This document shows, piece by piece, positions 19,892-29,704 of a stretch of 64,000 nt of DNA. This DNA comes from Gallionella sp. (GTDB taxonomy: Bacteria > Pseudomonadota > Gammaproteobacteria > Burkholderiales > Gallionellaceae): contig JABEVG010000004.1 in NCBI GenBank assembly GCA_013044075.1, positions 1-64,000 of the forward strand. Direction: 5' to 3'. A model generated the notes under the pieces. The model had not been told where the DNA came from and ran no database searches. It saw only the letters and a list, made by a program, of their open reading frames with translations. A program made the translations under genes and the position numbers. Each line of letters starts with the position of its first letter. The first letter of the stretch is position 1.

Positions 19892-20842
19892 TTAACTGAT
19901 AACCACCCGGTTGCGGCCTTGTTGCTTGGCTTCATACAAAGCGGTGTCGGCCAGCTTCAACAATGACGCAGCACTCGTGTCGCGTTTTGGAATGCGTGCC
20001 ACGCCGCCCACGCTGACCGTGACCACGCCGTAAGACGAATCCAGATGGGCGATATTCAGCGCGCGCACCTTGTCGCACAGCTGCTGCGCATGTTGCCGCA
20101 AATCTTCCGCGCTCATTCCTATCGAGAGCACCGCGAACTCCTCGCCGCCGTAGCGCGCCGCGCAATCGCCCGGGCGTTGGAAAGCCTCCGCGATGCAGAG
20201 CCCCACCCGGCGCAGGCAATCGTCCCCGGTCTGATGTCCGTACAGATCGTTATAGCGTTTGAAATGATCCAGATCGACCATCAGCGCCGCCAGCGAGACC
20301 TTGCCTCGCTGCGCCATGGAAAGCAAAGCCTGGAACTGCTCATCGAAGTGCCGCCGGTTGCCGATGCCGGTCAGGCCGTCGGTGAGTGCCAGAACGCTGA
20401 GCTGTTGATTGGCGTTTTGCAGAGCCAGTTTGGACTGGCGCAGGTGTGTGAGCATCTCGACGCGCGCCGTCACATCTTTGAGCACGCCGATGAAATGGGT
20501 TACCACACCCGCCGTATCTTTCACCGGCGACATATTGAATTCGTTCCAGAACATCGTGCCGTCACGGCGAAAATTGCGCAACATCACGACGCAGCTCTCG
20601 CCATGTTTAATCGCTTCGCGCATCACTTCGATCGAGGGTTGATTGTGATCTTCACCCTGCAAGAAGCGGCAGTTCCTCCCCAGCACTTCGCGCGCGCTGT
20701 AGCCGGTCATCTTCTCGAACCCGGCATTCACATAGACCAGCGGCATATCGGGTTGGCGGGCATCGACAATCACGATCCCGTCAACCGACTGGTCGACCGC
20801 TTTGGCAAGCAAACTGGCGGAGATGTCGGAGGGGAACGTCAT
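19892..20842 (-). CDS. LOV (PAS) - GGDEF diguanylate cyclase
   Basis: LOV signature GRNCRFLQG, FRRDGTMFWNEFNMSPVKD; RYGGEEFAVL. Confidence 0.9.
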   Translation of the reverse strand: MTFPSDISASLLAKAVDQSVDGIVIVDARQPDMPLVYVNAGFEKMTGYSAREVLGRNCRFLQGEDHNQPSIEVMREAIKHGESCVVMLRNFRRDGTMFWNEFNMSPVKDTAGVVTHFIGVLKDVTARVEMLTHLRQSKLALQNANQQLSVLALTDGLTGIGNRRHFDEQFQALLSMAQRGKVSLAALMVDLDHFKRYNDLYGHQTGDDCLRRVGLCIAEAFQRPGDCAARYGGEEFAVLSIGMSAEDLRQHAQQLCDKVRALNIAHLDSSYGVVTVSVGGVARIPKRDTSAASLLKLADTALYEAKQQGRNRVVIS

Positions 20843-20850
20843 GGCCTGGG

Positions 20851-21549
20851 CTACTTTATGGATGCGGCATCCAGGCTCTTTTGCAACTCGTCAGCGGGCA
20901 AGTAGCCGGGGCTCTGTATTCCGTTGGCAAAGATCAAGTTTGGCGTGCCGTTGACATGCAACCTCTTGCCCAGGGCCAGCACTTTTTCGGCGGAGGATTT
21001 GCAGGTCGCGGCAGGCGGGGTCACGCTGTTCAGCATCCAGGCATCCCAGGTCTTGAGCGGATCTTTGGCGCAATGAATGTTGCGCACCATCACATCCGAG
21101 CCCTGAAAGATCGGGTACAGGAAAACGTACAGTGTCACATCGCTCACCTTGGCCAGTTCCTTCTCCAGCTTCTTGCAATAGCCGCAATTCGGATCGCTGA
21201 AATATGCCAGCTTGCGCTTGCCGTTGCCCTTTACTCTTTTCATCGCCAGGTCGAAAGGCAGCTTGTCAAAATCGATCGCGAACAATTCCTGGCTGCGTTT
21301 TTCGGTCAGGTTGGTGCGCGTTGCCATGTCGATCACACTGCCGTCGAACAGGTACGTTCCCAGCTCGTCGGTGTACATGATCTGGCCGCCGATGACGATC
21401 TCGTAGAGTCCGGAATACGGGGTCTTCACGATGTGCTCGATCTTTTCCATGGTGGGGAATTTACTCCCGAACGACGCGCGTATCTCCGCTTCCCCGGCGT
21501 GGGCCAAGGTCGCGATAGCGCATAACAACAGGGCGAATATTTTCTTCAT
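20851..21549 (-). CDS. dsbC: Thiol:disulfide interchange protein DsbC family
   Basis: Signal MKKIFALLLCAIATLAHA; active site SDPNCGYCKKLEKEL. Confidence 0.9.
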   Translation of the reverse strand: MKKIFALLLCAIATLAHAGEAEIRASFGSKFPTMEKIEHIVKTPYSGLYEIVIGGQIMYTDELGTYLFDGSVIDMATRTNLTEKRSQELFAIDFDKLPFDLAMKRVKGNGKRKLAYFSDPNCGYCKKLEKELAKVSDVTLYVFLYPIFQGSDVMVRNIHCAKDPLKTWDAWMLNSVTPPAATCKSSAEKVLALGKRLHVNGTPNLIFANGIQSPGYLPADELQKSLDAASIK

Positions 21550-21625
21550 GGCAGGGCTTTTCGAAATCATAAGTCGCGCACTATAACCCAAACGAAACCC
21601 AAAGATTTGGCCTCCGGCAGACCCA

Positions 21626-24505
21626 TCAGTGCGCCTCGTCCCAATTCCTGCCCACGCCCAGCTCGACCAACAGCGGTACTTGCAATGTGGCGACATTGCA
21701 CATCAGTCGTGGCAAATTCTCTTTGACCAACGCCAGTTCCGCGTCCGGGACTTCCAGCACCAATTCGTCGTGGACTTGCATGATGAGACGGGTGGCTAAT
21801 CCTTCCTGCTCTAACCACGCCTGCACGGCGATCATGGCGAGTTTGATGAGATCCGCCGCCGTGCCTTGCATGGGCGCGTTGATTGCGGCGCGTTCCGCAC
21901 CCTGACGCTGCATGCCGTTGCTAGACCTGATATTCGGCAACCACAGGCGGCGGCCGAACACGGTCTCGACATAGCCCTGTTGTTTGGCCTGTTCGCGGGT
22001 GCTGTCCATGTAGTTTTTCACGCCGGGATAGCGCGCGAAATAGCGGTCGATGTAGGCGGTGGCGGCACTGCGTTCCACGCCCAGCTGCTTGGCCAGACCG
22101 AACGCGGACATGCCGTAGATCAGGCCGAAGTTGATGACCTTGGCGTAGCGGCGTTGCTCGCTTGTCACCGCCTCGCGGGTGGTCATAAAGATCTCGGCGG
22201 CGGTGGCTCTGTGGATGTCTTCATTGTTGGCAAAAGCATTGAGCAAGCCCGCGTCGCCGGACAGATGCGCCATGATGCGCAGCTCGATCTGCGAATAGTC
22301 GGCGGACACGATGTGGCTGCCCGACGGCGCGATGAAGGCTTCGCGGATGCGCCGTCCTTCCGCGGTGCGCACCGGGATGTTTTGCAGATTCGGATCGTTC
22401 GAGGCCAGGCGTCCGGTGACCGCCACGGCTTGCGAATAACTGGTATGCACCCGCCCGGTGGCGCGATCCACCGACAGCGGCAGCTTGTCGGTGTAAGTCG
22501 ATTTGAGTTTCGCCATGCCGCGATAGTCGAGCAAGATCTTGGGCAGCGGATAATCCAGCGCGAGTTCCTGCAGCACTTCCTCATCGGTGGACGGATCGCC
22601 GCCCGGCGTTTTTTTCTTCACCGGCAAACCCAGTTTGTCGAACAGAATCTCGCGCAGTTGCTTGGGCGAATTGAGATTGAACGGTTGACCGGCTGCCTCG
22701 TAGGCGCGGGCTTCCAAGGCCAACAACTTTTCACCCAGTTCGCGGCTCTGGATCTGCAACAGCGCGCTGTCCAGCAGCACGCCGTTGCGCTCCATCACAT
22801 ACAGCACCTGCATGGCCGGCAGCTCGATGTCGCGATAGATGTGGCGCAGGCCGTCCTGTGCTTCGATTTGCGGGGCGAGCGCGCGGTGCAGTTGTAGCGT
22901 GATGTCGGCATCCTCGGCGGCGTAGCGCGTGGCGGTGTCCAAATCGACCTGATCGAAGCACAGTTGCTTCGCGCCCTTGCCGACCACTTCCGCGTAGCTG
23001 ATGGTCTTGACGTGAAGATGCCGCAGCGCGAGGTTGTCCATGTCGTGCGGCTGGTGCGATTCCAGCACATAGGATTGCAGCAGTGTGTCCTCGCTGATGC
23101 CAGCCAACGTGATGCCGTGATTGGCGAAAATGTGCTGATCGTATTTGAGGTTCTGCCCGAGCTTCTTGTGCCGCGCGCTCTCCAGCCAACCTTGCAGCTT
23201 TTGCAAAGCCGCATCGCGTTTGGGTTGTGCCGGTGCGCCGGGGTAGACATGCGCGAGCGGCAGATATGCCGCCTCGTGCGGCGTGATGGCGAACGACATG
23301 CCCACCAGTTGCGCGCTCATGGTGTCGAGTCCGGTGGTCTCCGTATCGACACACACCAGGTCGGCGGCGAGCAGTTTTTCCAGCCATGCGTCGAGTTGTG
23401 TGTCGGTGAGAATGGTCTCGTAATGCGCAGTGGGGGTGCTGGCTGGTGATACGCCGGGCGAATCCTGCGCAGATTCCCTCTCCTGCGGGGAGACGGCTAG
23501 GGAGGAATCTGTGAGTGGCTTGCTCTCTGTTTGAAAAAGTGAGGCTTGCTGAACGTTTGCTCCCTCACCCTCTGCCCCTCTGATGGAACTGCTAGCCAAT
23601 CGACCAAGCCCGCAAGCGGGCAAGTCGCTGGTTATCCCGGAGGGCGAGGGGAGTGATTCTGCAGTGCCGACTTCGCGCAACCAGGTTCTGAATCCGTAAC
23701 GTTGATATAACTCGCGCAGCGCGGGCACATCCAAAGGCGGCGCGGTGAGCTGGTCGTAACGCTTTTCCAGCACCACATCGCATTTCACTGTGATCAATCG
23801 GCGCGCCTGCGGCAGCCAGTCCAGGGCACTACGCAGATTCTCGCCGACCACCCCGCCGACCTCATGCGCATGCGCGATGATTTCATCGAGTGAACCGTAT
23901 TGGGCGAGCCATTTCACCGCCGTTTTCGGCCCGACTTTTGCCACACCCGGCACGTTGTCCACGGTGTCGCCGGTCAGGGTCAGCAGATCGATGATACGGT
24001 CCGGCGGCACGCCGAACTTGGCGATCACGCCCGCGACATCCAGCGTCTCGTTGCTCATGGTGTTGATCAGGGACACCTGCCCGTTGACCAGTTGAGCGAG
24101 GTCTTTGTCGCCGGTGGCGATGATGCACTGCACGCCATCCTGTCCGGCCTGTTGCGCCAGCGTGCCGATCACATCATCGGCTTCCACGCCGTCTATCATC
24201 GCGATGTTCCAGCCGTTCGCCGCGATGAGTTGATGCAGCGGTGCGATTTGCAACGCCAGATCGTCCGGCATGCGCGCGCGCGTCGCCTTGTATTCGGGAT
24301 ACCAATCGTCGCGGAAGGTTTTACCTTTTGCGTCAAATACGCACAGGCTATAATCCGCCGGGTAATCGGCGCGCAGCTTGCGCAGCATGTTCAGCACACC
24401 GTAGATCGCCCCGGTGGGAAACCCCTCGGCATTGCGCATATCCGGCATGGCATGGAACGCCCGGTACAGGAATGACGAGCCATCGACCAACAATAATTTC
24501 TTCAT
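21626..24505 (-). CDS. polA: DNA polymerase I
   Basis: MKKLLLVDGSSFLYRAFHAMPD; VCVDTETTGLD; SADYSQIELRIMAH; QVHDELVLEV; interdomain linker contains repeats. Confidence 0.96.
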   Translation of the reverse strand: MKKLLLVDGSSFLYRAFHAMPDMRNAEGFPTGAIYGVLNMLRKLRADYPADYSLCVFDAKGKTFRDDWYPEYKATRARMPDDLALQIAPLHQLIAANGWNIAMIDGVEADDVIGTLAQQAGQDGVQCIIATGDKDLAQLVNGQVSLINTMSNETLDVAGVIAKFGVPPDRIIDLLTLTGDTVDNVPGVAKVGPKTAVKWLAQYGSLDEIIAHAHEVGGVVGENLRSALDWLPQARRLITVKCDVVLEKRYDQLTAPPLDVPALRELYQRYGFRTWLREVGTAESLPSPSGITSDLPACGLGRLASSSIRGAEGEGANVQQASLFQTESKPLTDSSLAVSPQERESAQDSPGVSPASTPTAHYETILTDTQLDAWLEKLLAADLVCVDTETTGLDTMSAQLVGMSFAITPHEAAYLPLAHVYPGAPAQPKRDAALQKLQGWLESARHKKLGQNLKYDQHIFANHGITLAGISEDTLLQSYVLESHQPHDMDNLALRHLHVKTISYAEVVGKGAKQLCFDQVDLDTATRYAAEDADITLQLHRALAPQIEAQDGLRHIYRDIELPAMQVLYVMERNGVLLDSALLQIQSRELGEKLLALEARAYEAAGQPFNLNSPKQLREILFDKLGLPVKKKTPGGDPSTDEEVLQELALDYPLPKILLDYRGMAKLKSTYTDKLPLSVDRATGRVHTSYSQAVAVTGRLASNDPNLQNIPVRTAEGRRIREAFIAPSGSHIVSADYSQIELRIMAHLSGDAGLLNAFANNEDIHRATAAEIFMTTREAVTSEQRRYAKVINFGLIYGMSAFGLAKQLGVERSAATAYIDRYFARYPGVKNYMDSTREQAKQQGYVETVFGRRLWLPNIRSSNGMQRQGAERAAINAPMQGTAADLIKLAMIAVQAWLEQEGLATRLIMQVHDELVLEVPDAELALVKENLPRLMCNVATLQVPLLVELGVGRNWDEAH
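23450..23690. repeat. Palindromic repeat cluster in polA interdomain linker
   Basis: Core CTAGCCAATCGACCAAGCCCGCAAGCGGGCAAGTCGCTGGTTATCCCG at 23592-23639 plus CCCTCTCCTGCGGGGAGACGGCTAGGGAGG. Confidence 0.85.
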
Positions 24506-24527
24506 TTTTTGACTAAGAGGTAAACAG

Positions 24528-25244
24528 ATGAACACCCCGCCTAAGCTGCCCGTTCCGGCGATGCCCGATTCCTGGAATTCCAAGGAGGCCTGGCGTGTGT
24601 TCGGCATTATGTCAGAGTTTGTTTCCGCCACCGAACGCCTCAACCGCATCCATCCCGCCGTGAGTATTTTCGGCAGCGCGCGCACCAAACCCGACAACGT
24701 CTACTACAAACTCTCCGAGGAGATCGCCCGCCTGCTCTCCGATGCGGGCTTTTCGGTCATCTCCGGCGGCGGCCCCGGCATCATGGAGGCGGTCAACAAG
24801 GGCGCGTTCTACGGCAAGTCGCCCAGCGTGGGGCTGAACATCCAGTTGCCGCACGAGCAAACCGGCAATGCCTACCAGAACATCAGCCAGACTTTCCAGC
24901 ACTTCTTTTCGCGCAAGGTGATGTTCGTGAAATTCGCCAGTGCGTACGTGGTGATGCCCGGCGGCTTCGGCACGCTGGACGAGCTGATGGAAGCCCTGAC
25001 GCTGGTGCAGACCGGCAAGACGCGCCGCATCCCCATCATCCTGGTTGGCAGCGAATTCTGGGCGGGCATGCTGGCGTGGTTCCGCACCACCCTGATAACC
25101 GAAAAAGTCATCAGCCCTGAGGATATGGATCTGATCCAGTTGATAGACGAACCGGCAGCGGTGGTGCGCGCAATCTTCAAGCATTACGAGACACGCGGTT
25201 TCGAGCCCTCGGAGGCTGAACGCGAGAAACAGCTGTATCTGTAA
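24528..25244 (+). CDS. LOG family / TIGR00730 Rossmann-fold protein
   Basis: ISGGGPGIMEAVNKGA; VMPGGFGTLDELMEALTLVQTGK. Confidence 0.92.
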   Translation: MNTPPKLPVPAMPDSWNSKEAWRVFGIMSEFVSATERLNRIHPAVSIFGSARTKPDNVYYKLSEEIARLLSDAGFSVISGGGPGIMEAVNKGAFYGKSPSVGLNIQLPHEQTGNAYQNISQTFQHFFSRKVMFVKFASAYVVMPGGFGTLDELMEALTLVQTGKTRRIPIILVGSEFWAGMLAWFRTTLITEKVISPEDMDLIQLIDEPAAVVRAIFKHYETRGFEPSEAEREKQLYL

Positions 25245-25299
25245 TTGGGTTAAAATGCCCGCGTGCCCGTTTTCCCCTTGCCATCCACCAGAGAGAGCC

Positions 25300-25629
25300 A
25301 TGCGCCTGATCACATTTTTACTACTGAGTGTCTTTTCTCTGAGCGCGTGGGCGGATAAACCGCTGCCGCCCAATCTGCAACCGCTGCCCGAGCCGCCCGC
25401 CTTGGACGCAACCGACAGTGTTGATGAACCCGAAGTTAATATCACCAAGCAGACCGAGCAAACAGTGGAAGAATTCCGCGCTGGCGGCAAGCTGTATATG
25501 ATTAAAGTCACGCCCAAGAATGGCCCGCCATACTATCTGGTGGATGACCAGGGCGACGGAAAATTCGCCCGCCAGAACACGCTCGACTCTGGCTTCCGCC
25601 CACCCCGCTGGGTCTTGTTCCGCTTCTAA
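25300..25629 (+). CDS. DUF2782 domain protein, exported
   Basis: MRLITFLLLSVFSLSAWA signal; YMIKVTPKNGPPYYLVDDQGDG. Confidence 0.75.
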   Translation: MRLITFLLLSVFSLSAWADKPLPPNLQPLPEPPALDATDSVDEPEVNITKQTEQTVEEFRAGGKLYMIKVTPKNGPPYYLVDDQGDGKFARQNTLDSGFRPPRWVLFRF

Positions 25630-25632
25630 ACC

Positions 25633-26574
25633 ATGGCTGTTTTTACCAACGTATCCGAGGCGGAGCTGTCCGCTTGGCTGGGTGATTACTCGCTGGGTCA
25701 GTTGCAGCAATTGCAGGGCATCGCGTCCGGTATCGAGAATACCAATTATTTCGTCACCACCGGCAATGGCCGCTTCGTGCTCACGCTGTTCGAAAAACTT
25801 ACCGCCTCCGAACTGCCGTTCTATCTCAACCTGATGGCGCATCTCGCGCGGCACGGCATTCCTTGCCCCGCGCCGGTGGCGAACCGGCACAACCAATTCC
25901 TGGGCGAACTCAAAGGCAAGCCGGCTTGCATCGTCAGCCGTCTTAGCGGCGCATCGACCGCCACACCGAGTGACGCACAATGCGCGGCGATGGGCGCGAT
26001 GCTGGGACAGATGCATCTGGCGGGTCTGAGCTTCGCGCACAACATGCCCAATCCGCGGGGTGCGGCATGGCGCGCCGCAAGTGCGCCGCAAGTGCGCCCC
26101 TTTCTGGACGCTGAACAGGCCGCGCTGCTGGATAGCGAGATCGAACTTCAGGCGCGCCAGAACTTTGCCGCGTTGCCGCAAGGCGTGATTCATGCCGATC
26201 TGTTCCGCGACAACGTGCTGCTGGAAAACGAGCGTGTCGGCGGCCTGATCGATTTTTATTTCGCCTGTACCGATGCGCTGCTGCTGGATGTGGCGATCAC
26301 GGTCGATGACTGGTGCATGAATCATGACGGCACGCTGGACACCGCGCGCGCGCGGATCTTCCTGCGCGCCTACCACGCGGTGCGCCCGCTGCAAAGCAAT
26401 GAACAAGCGGCCTGGCCGCAGATGCTGCGACTCGCCGCGTTGCGTTTCTGGCTGTCGCGCCTGTTCGACAAATATCTGCCACGCGACGGCGAACTGGTAC
26501 ATGCGCACGACCCGCGCCACTTTGAACGCATACTCAGGCATCACCTTGCAACACCTCACCGGATGGAGTTATAG
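25633..26574 (+). CDS. thrB: Homoserine kinase (choline kinase-like fold type)
   Basis: MAVFTNVSEAELSAWL..GIASGIENTNYFV; GVIHADLFRDNVL. Confidence 0.92.
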   Translation: MAVFTNVSEAELSAWLGDYSLGQLQQLQGIASGIENTNYFVTTGNGRFVLTLFEKLTASELPFYLNLMAHLARHGIPCPAPVANRHNQFLGELKGKPACIVSRLSGASTATPSDAQCAAMGAMLGQMHLAGLSFAHNMPNPRGAAWRAASAPQVRPFLDAEQAALLDSEIELQARQNFAALPQGVIHADLFRDNVLLENERVGGLIDFYFACTDALLLDVAITVDDWCMNHDGTLDTARARIFLRAYHAVRPLQSNEQAAWPQMLRLAALRFWLSRLFDKYLPRDGELVHAHDPRHFERILRHHLATPHRMEL

Positions 26575-26579
26575 AAAAC

Positions 26580-27353
26580 ATGCAGCCAAAACAATTACCC
26601 GCAGCAAACGGTTGGGCGTGGATCAAGCAGGGCTACGCGCTGTTCATGAAAGCCCCGCTGCTGTGGGTCGTGTTGCTCGTCATCGCCTTTGTCTCGGCCA
26701 TCGCCCTTTCCAATGTGCCGGTGGTGGGCGAGCCGCTGGTGAGCCTGTTGATGCCCGTGGTGTTGGCGGGGCTGATGGCGGGCGCGCGCGACTTGCAGCA
26801 GGGCGAAGAACTCGAACTGGCGCATCTGTTCAGCGGTTTTCAAAAACACACCACCCAGCTGGTGACGCTGGGTGGCATCGCATTGGTCGGGCAATTCATC
26901 ATCTTCGGCGTGATGCTGATGGTGGGCGGCGGCACGCTGGTGACCATCCTGATGAGTCAGGAGCCCATCACCGACCCCAACGTCATGAGTCAGGCACTGG
27001 CCGGTGCGGGCTTCGCCGCGATACTGGGCGCGCTGTTGTTCAGCGTGCTGATGATGGCGATGCAGTTCGCACCGATGCTGGTGTACTTCAACGACATTGC
27101 GCCGTTGCAGGCGATGAAACTCAGCCTGCGCGCATTCCTCAACAACATGGCCGCGATGCTGGCGTACAGCGCGACCATCATCTCGCTCGCGATATTCGCC
27201 AGCCTGCCCATGATGCTCGGTTGGCTGGTGCTGATGCCCATCGTGTTCACGTCTTTGTATGCCAGCTACTGCGACATTTTTCCGCTGGTCACTGAAGCAC
27301 CGAAAGCCGTCACCAACGAGTTTTCGCCGCGCGACGATCAGTCGCAGTTCTAG
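26580..27353 (+). CDS. BPSS1780 family membrane protein
   Basis: Multiple TM segments; AANGWAWIKQGYALFMKAPLLWV. Confidence 0.8.
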   Translation: MQPKQLPAANGWAWIKQGYALFMKAPLLWVVLLVIAFVSAIALSNVPVVGEPLVSLLMPVVLAGLMAGARDLQQGEELELAHLFSGFQKHTTQLVTLGGIALVGQFIIFGVMLMVGGGTLVTILMSQEPITDPNVMSQALAGAGFAAILGALLFSVLMMAMQFAPMLVYFNDIAPLQAMKLSLRAFLNNMAAMLAYSATIISLAIFASLPMMLGWLVLMPIVFTSLYASYCDIFPLVTEAPKAVTNEFSPRDDQSQF

Positions 27354-27365
27354 CAGGACGGATAC

Positions 27366-29669
27366 TTACAACGCCTCCAACTTGGCGTATTCCAGTGACA
27401 ACCACTTGCTGCCCGCGCGTTTGAAGTTGATCTGCACGCGGCCTTCGTTGCCGCTGCCTTCGGAGTCCGTCACCACGCCCTCGCCAAACTTCTGATGGAA
27501 CACGCGCTGGCCGATCTGCCATAGCGCACCCGAGTCGCGCGGGGCACTGCTGGGCATGATGAACGCCGCCGGAGCCGCTTTTCCATAGGTCGCCCCGCCA
27601 TATGCGGGACTGGAAAATGCCGGGCTAGAAAATGAAGGTGCGCGCTGCGTGAATCTCGGTGACAGCCACTGCAACAGATTCTCCGGCAGCTCGCGCAAGA
27701 AGCTGGACGCCATGCCGTAGTTGGTCTTGCCGTGCAGCATGCGGCTCTGCGCGAAGGTCAGATACAGGCGGCGGCGCGCGCGGGTAATCGCCACGTACAT
27801 CAAGCGGCGTTCCTCGTCGAGGCCGCCGTCCACGTTGTCGCTGTTCTGGTGCGGGAACAATCCTTCTTCCAGTCCGGTGATGAACACGGTATGGAACTCC
27901 AGCCCCTTCGCCGCGTGTACCGTCATCAGGTGCAGCGCGTCATCGCTGTCGCCCGCCTGATGCTCGCCCGATTCCAGCGTGGCGTGGGTGAGAAATGCGG
28001 TGAGGCTGTCGTCTTCGTTCTCATGCACGAACAGTGTCGCCGCGTTGATAAGCTCGTTCAGATTCTCCAGCCGTTCTTCCGCCTCGCGTCTTTTTGCGGG
28101 CGATGCTTTTTCCGCTTCGTAATTGGCGATCAGACCGCTGTGTTGCAAAACGTGCTCCATGATCTCGGGCAGCGGCAGATCCTTGGTCGCGCTGCGCAGC
28201 GACTCGATGAGCCCGACAAACGCCGACACCTTGCCGCCCGCGCGCGCCGCCGCATCCCACAAGGTTGTGTTATTTAATTTTGCCGATTCCTGCAACTGCT
28301 CGATGCCGCGCGCGCCGATGCCGCGCGCCGGAAAGTTGATGATGCGCAGCAGCGCGTTGTCGTCGTCGGTGTTCTCCATCAGCCGCAGATAGGCCAGTGC
28401 GTGCTTGATTTCCTGCCGCTCGAAGAAACGCAGGCCGCCGTACACGCGATACGACAGCGAGGCTGATACTAATGCGTGTTCCAGCACCCGCGACTGCGCG
28501 TTGGAGCGATACAGCAAGGCCATCTCGGTGAGGTTGATGCCCTCGCGTTTGAGTTGTTGTATTTCCTCGACGATGAAATGCGCCTCGTCCACATCTGTGC
28601 CTGACTCATACACGCGCAACGGTTCGCCGCCGTTCTCCGAAGTCCACAGATTCTTGCCGAGGCGATTGCGGTTGTTGCTGATGAGCGCGTTCGCCGCTTC
28701 CAAAATGTTGCCGTGCGAGCGGTAGTTCTGCTCCAGCTTGATGACGCTCTCGACGTGGAAATCGCGCAGCAATTCCTGCATGTTGCCCACGTTCGCGCCG
28801 CGAAACGCATAAATGGATTGGTCGTCGTCACCCACCGCAAAGATTGAAGATTGCCCTTCACGTTTGCTTCCTCTCCCTTCGGGATAACCAGCGACTTGCC
28901 CGCTTGCGGGCTTAGTCGATTGGCTAGTAGTTTCACCAGAGGGTTGGGGTGAGGGAGCGCACCCCGCCAGCAACTTCAGCCAGCGATATTGCAAGGGGTT
29001 GGTGTCCTGGAACTCGTCCACCAGGATATGTTTGAACCGTTCCTGATAATGCTCGCGCAAGGACTGGTTACGCGATAACAAGTCATAACAGCGCAGCAAT
29101 AATTCCGGGAAATCCACCACGCCTTCGCGCTGGCACTGCGCGTCGTATTCGGCGAAGATTTCCACCTTGCGCCTGGTGTACGGGTCGTAGGCCTCCACCT
29201 CGTGTGCCCGCAGTCCCTGCTCTTTACTGCCGCTGATAAAATTCTGCACATCGCGCGGAATATATTTTTCGGGGTCCACATTCTGCGCTTTCATCACCCG
29301 TTTGATTGCCGAAAGCTGATCGCCGCTGTCCAGAATCTGAAACGTCTGCGGCAGACCCGCCTCGCGGTGATGCGCGCGCAGCATGCGGTTGCACAGTCCG
29401 TGGAAGGTGCCTATCCACATGCCGCGCGTGTTGATGGGCAGCATCGCCGACAGTCGCGTCACCATCTCTTTCGCCGCCTTGTTGGTGAAGGTTACCGCCA
29501 GCAGACCGTGTGGGCTAACCTGCCCGGTGCTGATGAGATAAGCGATGCGCGTGGTCAGTACGCGCGTCTTTCCGCTGCCCGCCCCCGCCAATATCAGCGC
29601 GGATTGGGCGGGGAGGACGACGGCGGCGCGTTGTTCGGGATTGAGACCGGAGAGCAGGGAAGAATTCAT
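27366..29669 (-). CDS. uvrD: UvrD/PcrA-type DNA helicase
   Basis: LAGAGSGKTRVLTTRI; LVDEFQDTN; GDDDQSIYAFRGA; VHAAKGLEF; repeat insertion before motif III. Confidence 0.93.
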   Translation of the reverse strand: MNSSLLSGLNPEQRAAVVLPAQSALILAGAGSGKTRVLTTRIAYLISTGQVSPHGLLAVTFTNKAAKEMVTRLSAMLPINTRGMWIGTFHGLCNRMLRAHHREAGLPQTFQILDSGDQLSAIKRVMKAQNVDPEKYIPRDVQNFISGSKEQGLRAHEVEAYDPYTRRKVEIFAEYDAQCQREGVVDFPELLLRCYDLLSRNQSLREHYQERFKHILVDEFQDTNPLQYRWLKLLAGCAPSPQPSGETTSQSTKPASGQVAGYPEGRGSKREGQSSIFAVGDDDQSIYAFRGANVGNMQELLRDFHVESVIKLEQNYRSHGNILEAANALISNNRNRLGKNLWTSENGGEPLRVYESGTDVDEAHFIVEEIQQLKREGINLTEMALLYRSNAQSRVLEHALVSASLSYRVYGGLRFFERQEIKHALAYLRLMENTDDDNALLRIINFPARGIGARGIEQLQESAKLNNTTLWDAAARAGGKVSAFVGLIESLRSATKDLPLPEIMEHVLQHSGLIANYEAEKASPAKRREAEERLENLNELINAATLFVHENEDDSLTAFLTHATLESGEHQAGDSDDALHLMTVHAAKGLEFHTVFITGLEEGLFPHQNSDNVDGGLDEERRLMYVAITRARRRLYLTFAQSRMLHGKTNYGMASSFLRELPENLLQWLSPRFTQRAPSFSSPAFSSPAYGGATYGKAAPAAFIMPSSAPRDSGALWQIGQRVFHQKFGEGVVTDSEGSGNEGRVQINFKRAGSKWLSLEYAKLEAL
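28870..28955. repeat. Palindromic repeat in uvrD, same core as polA but opposite orientation
   Basis: 28880-28926 is the reverse complement of polA core with one mismatch. Confidence 0.88.
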
Positions 29670-29704
29670 GGGCGAATTATCCCACAGCAACGGCTCGTAT
29701 CGGG

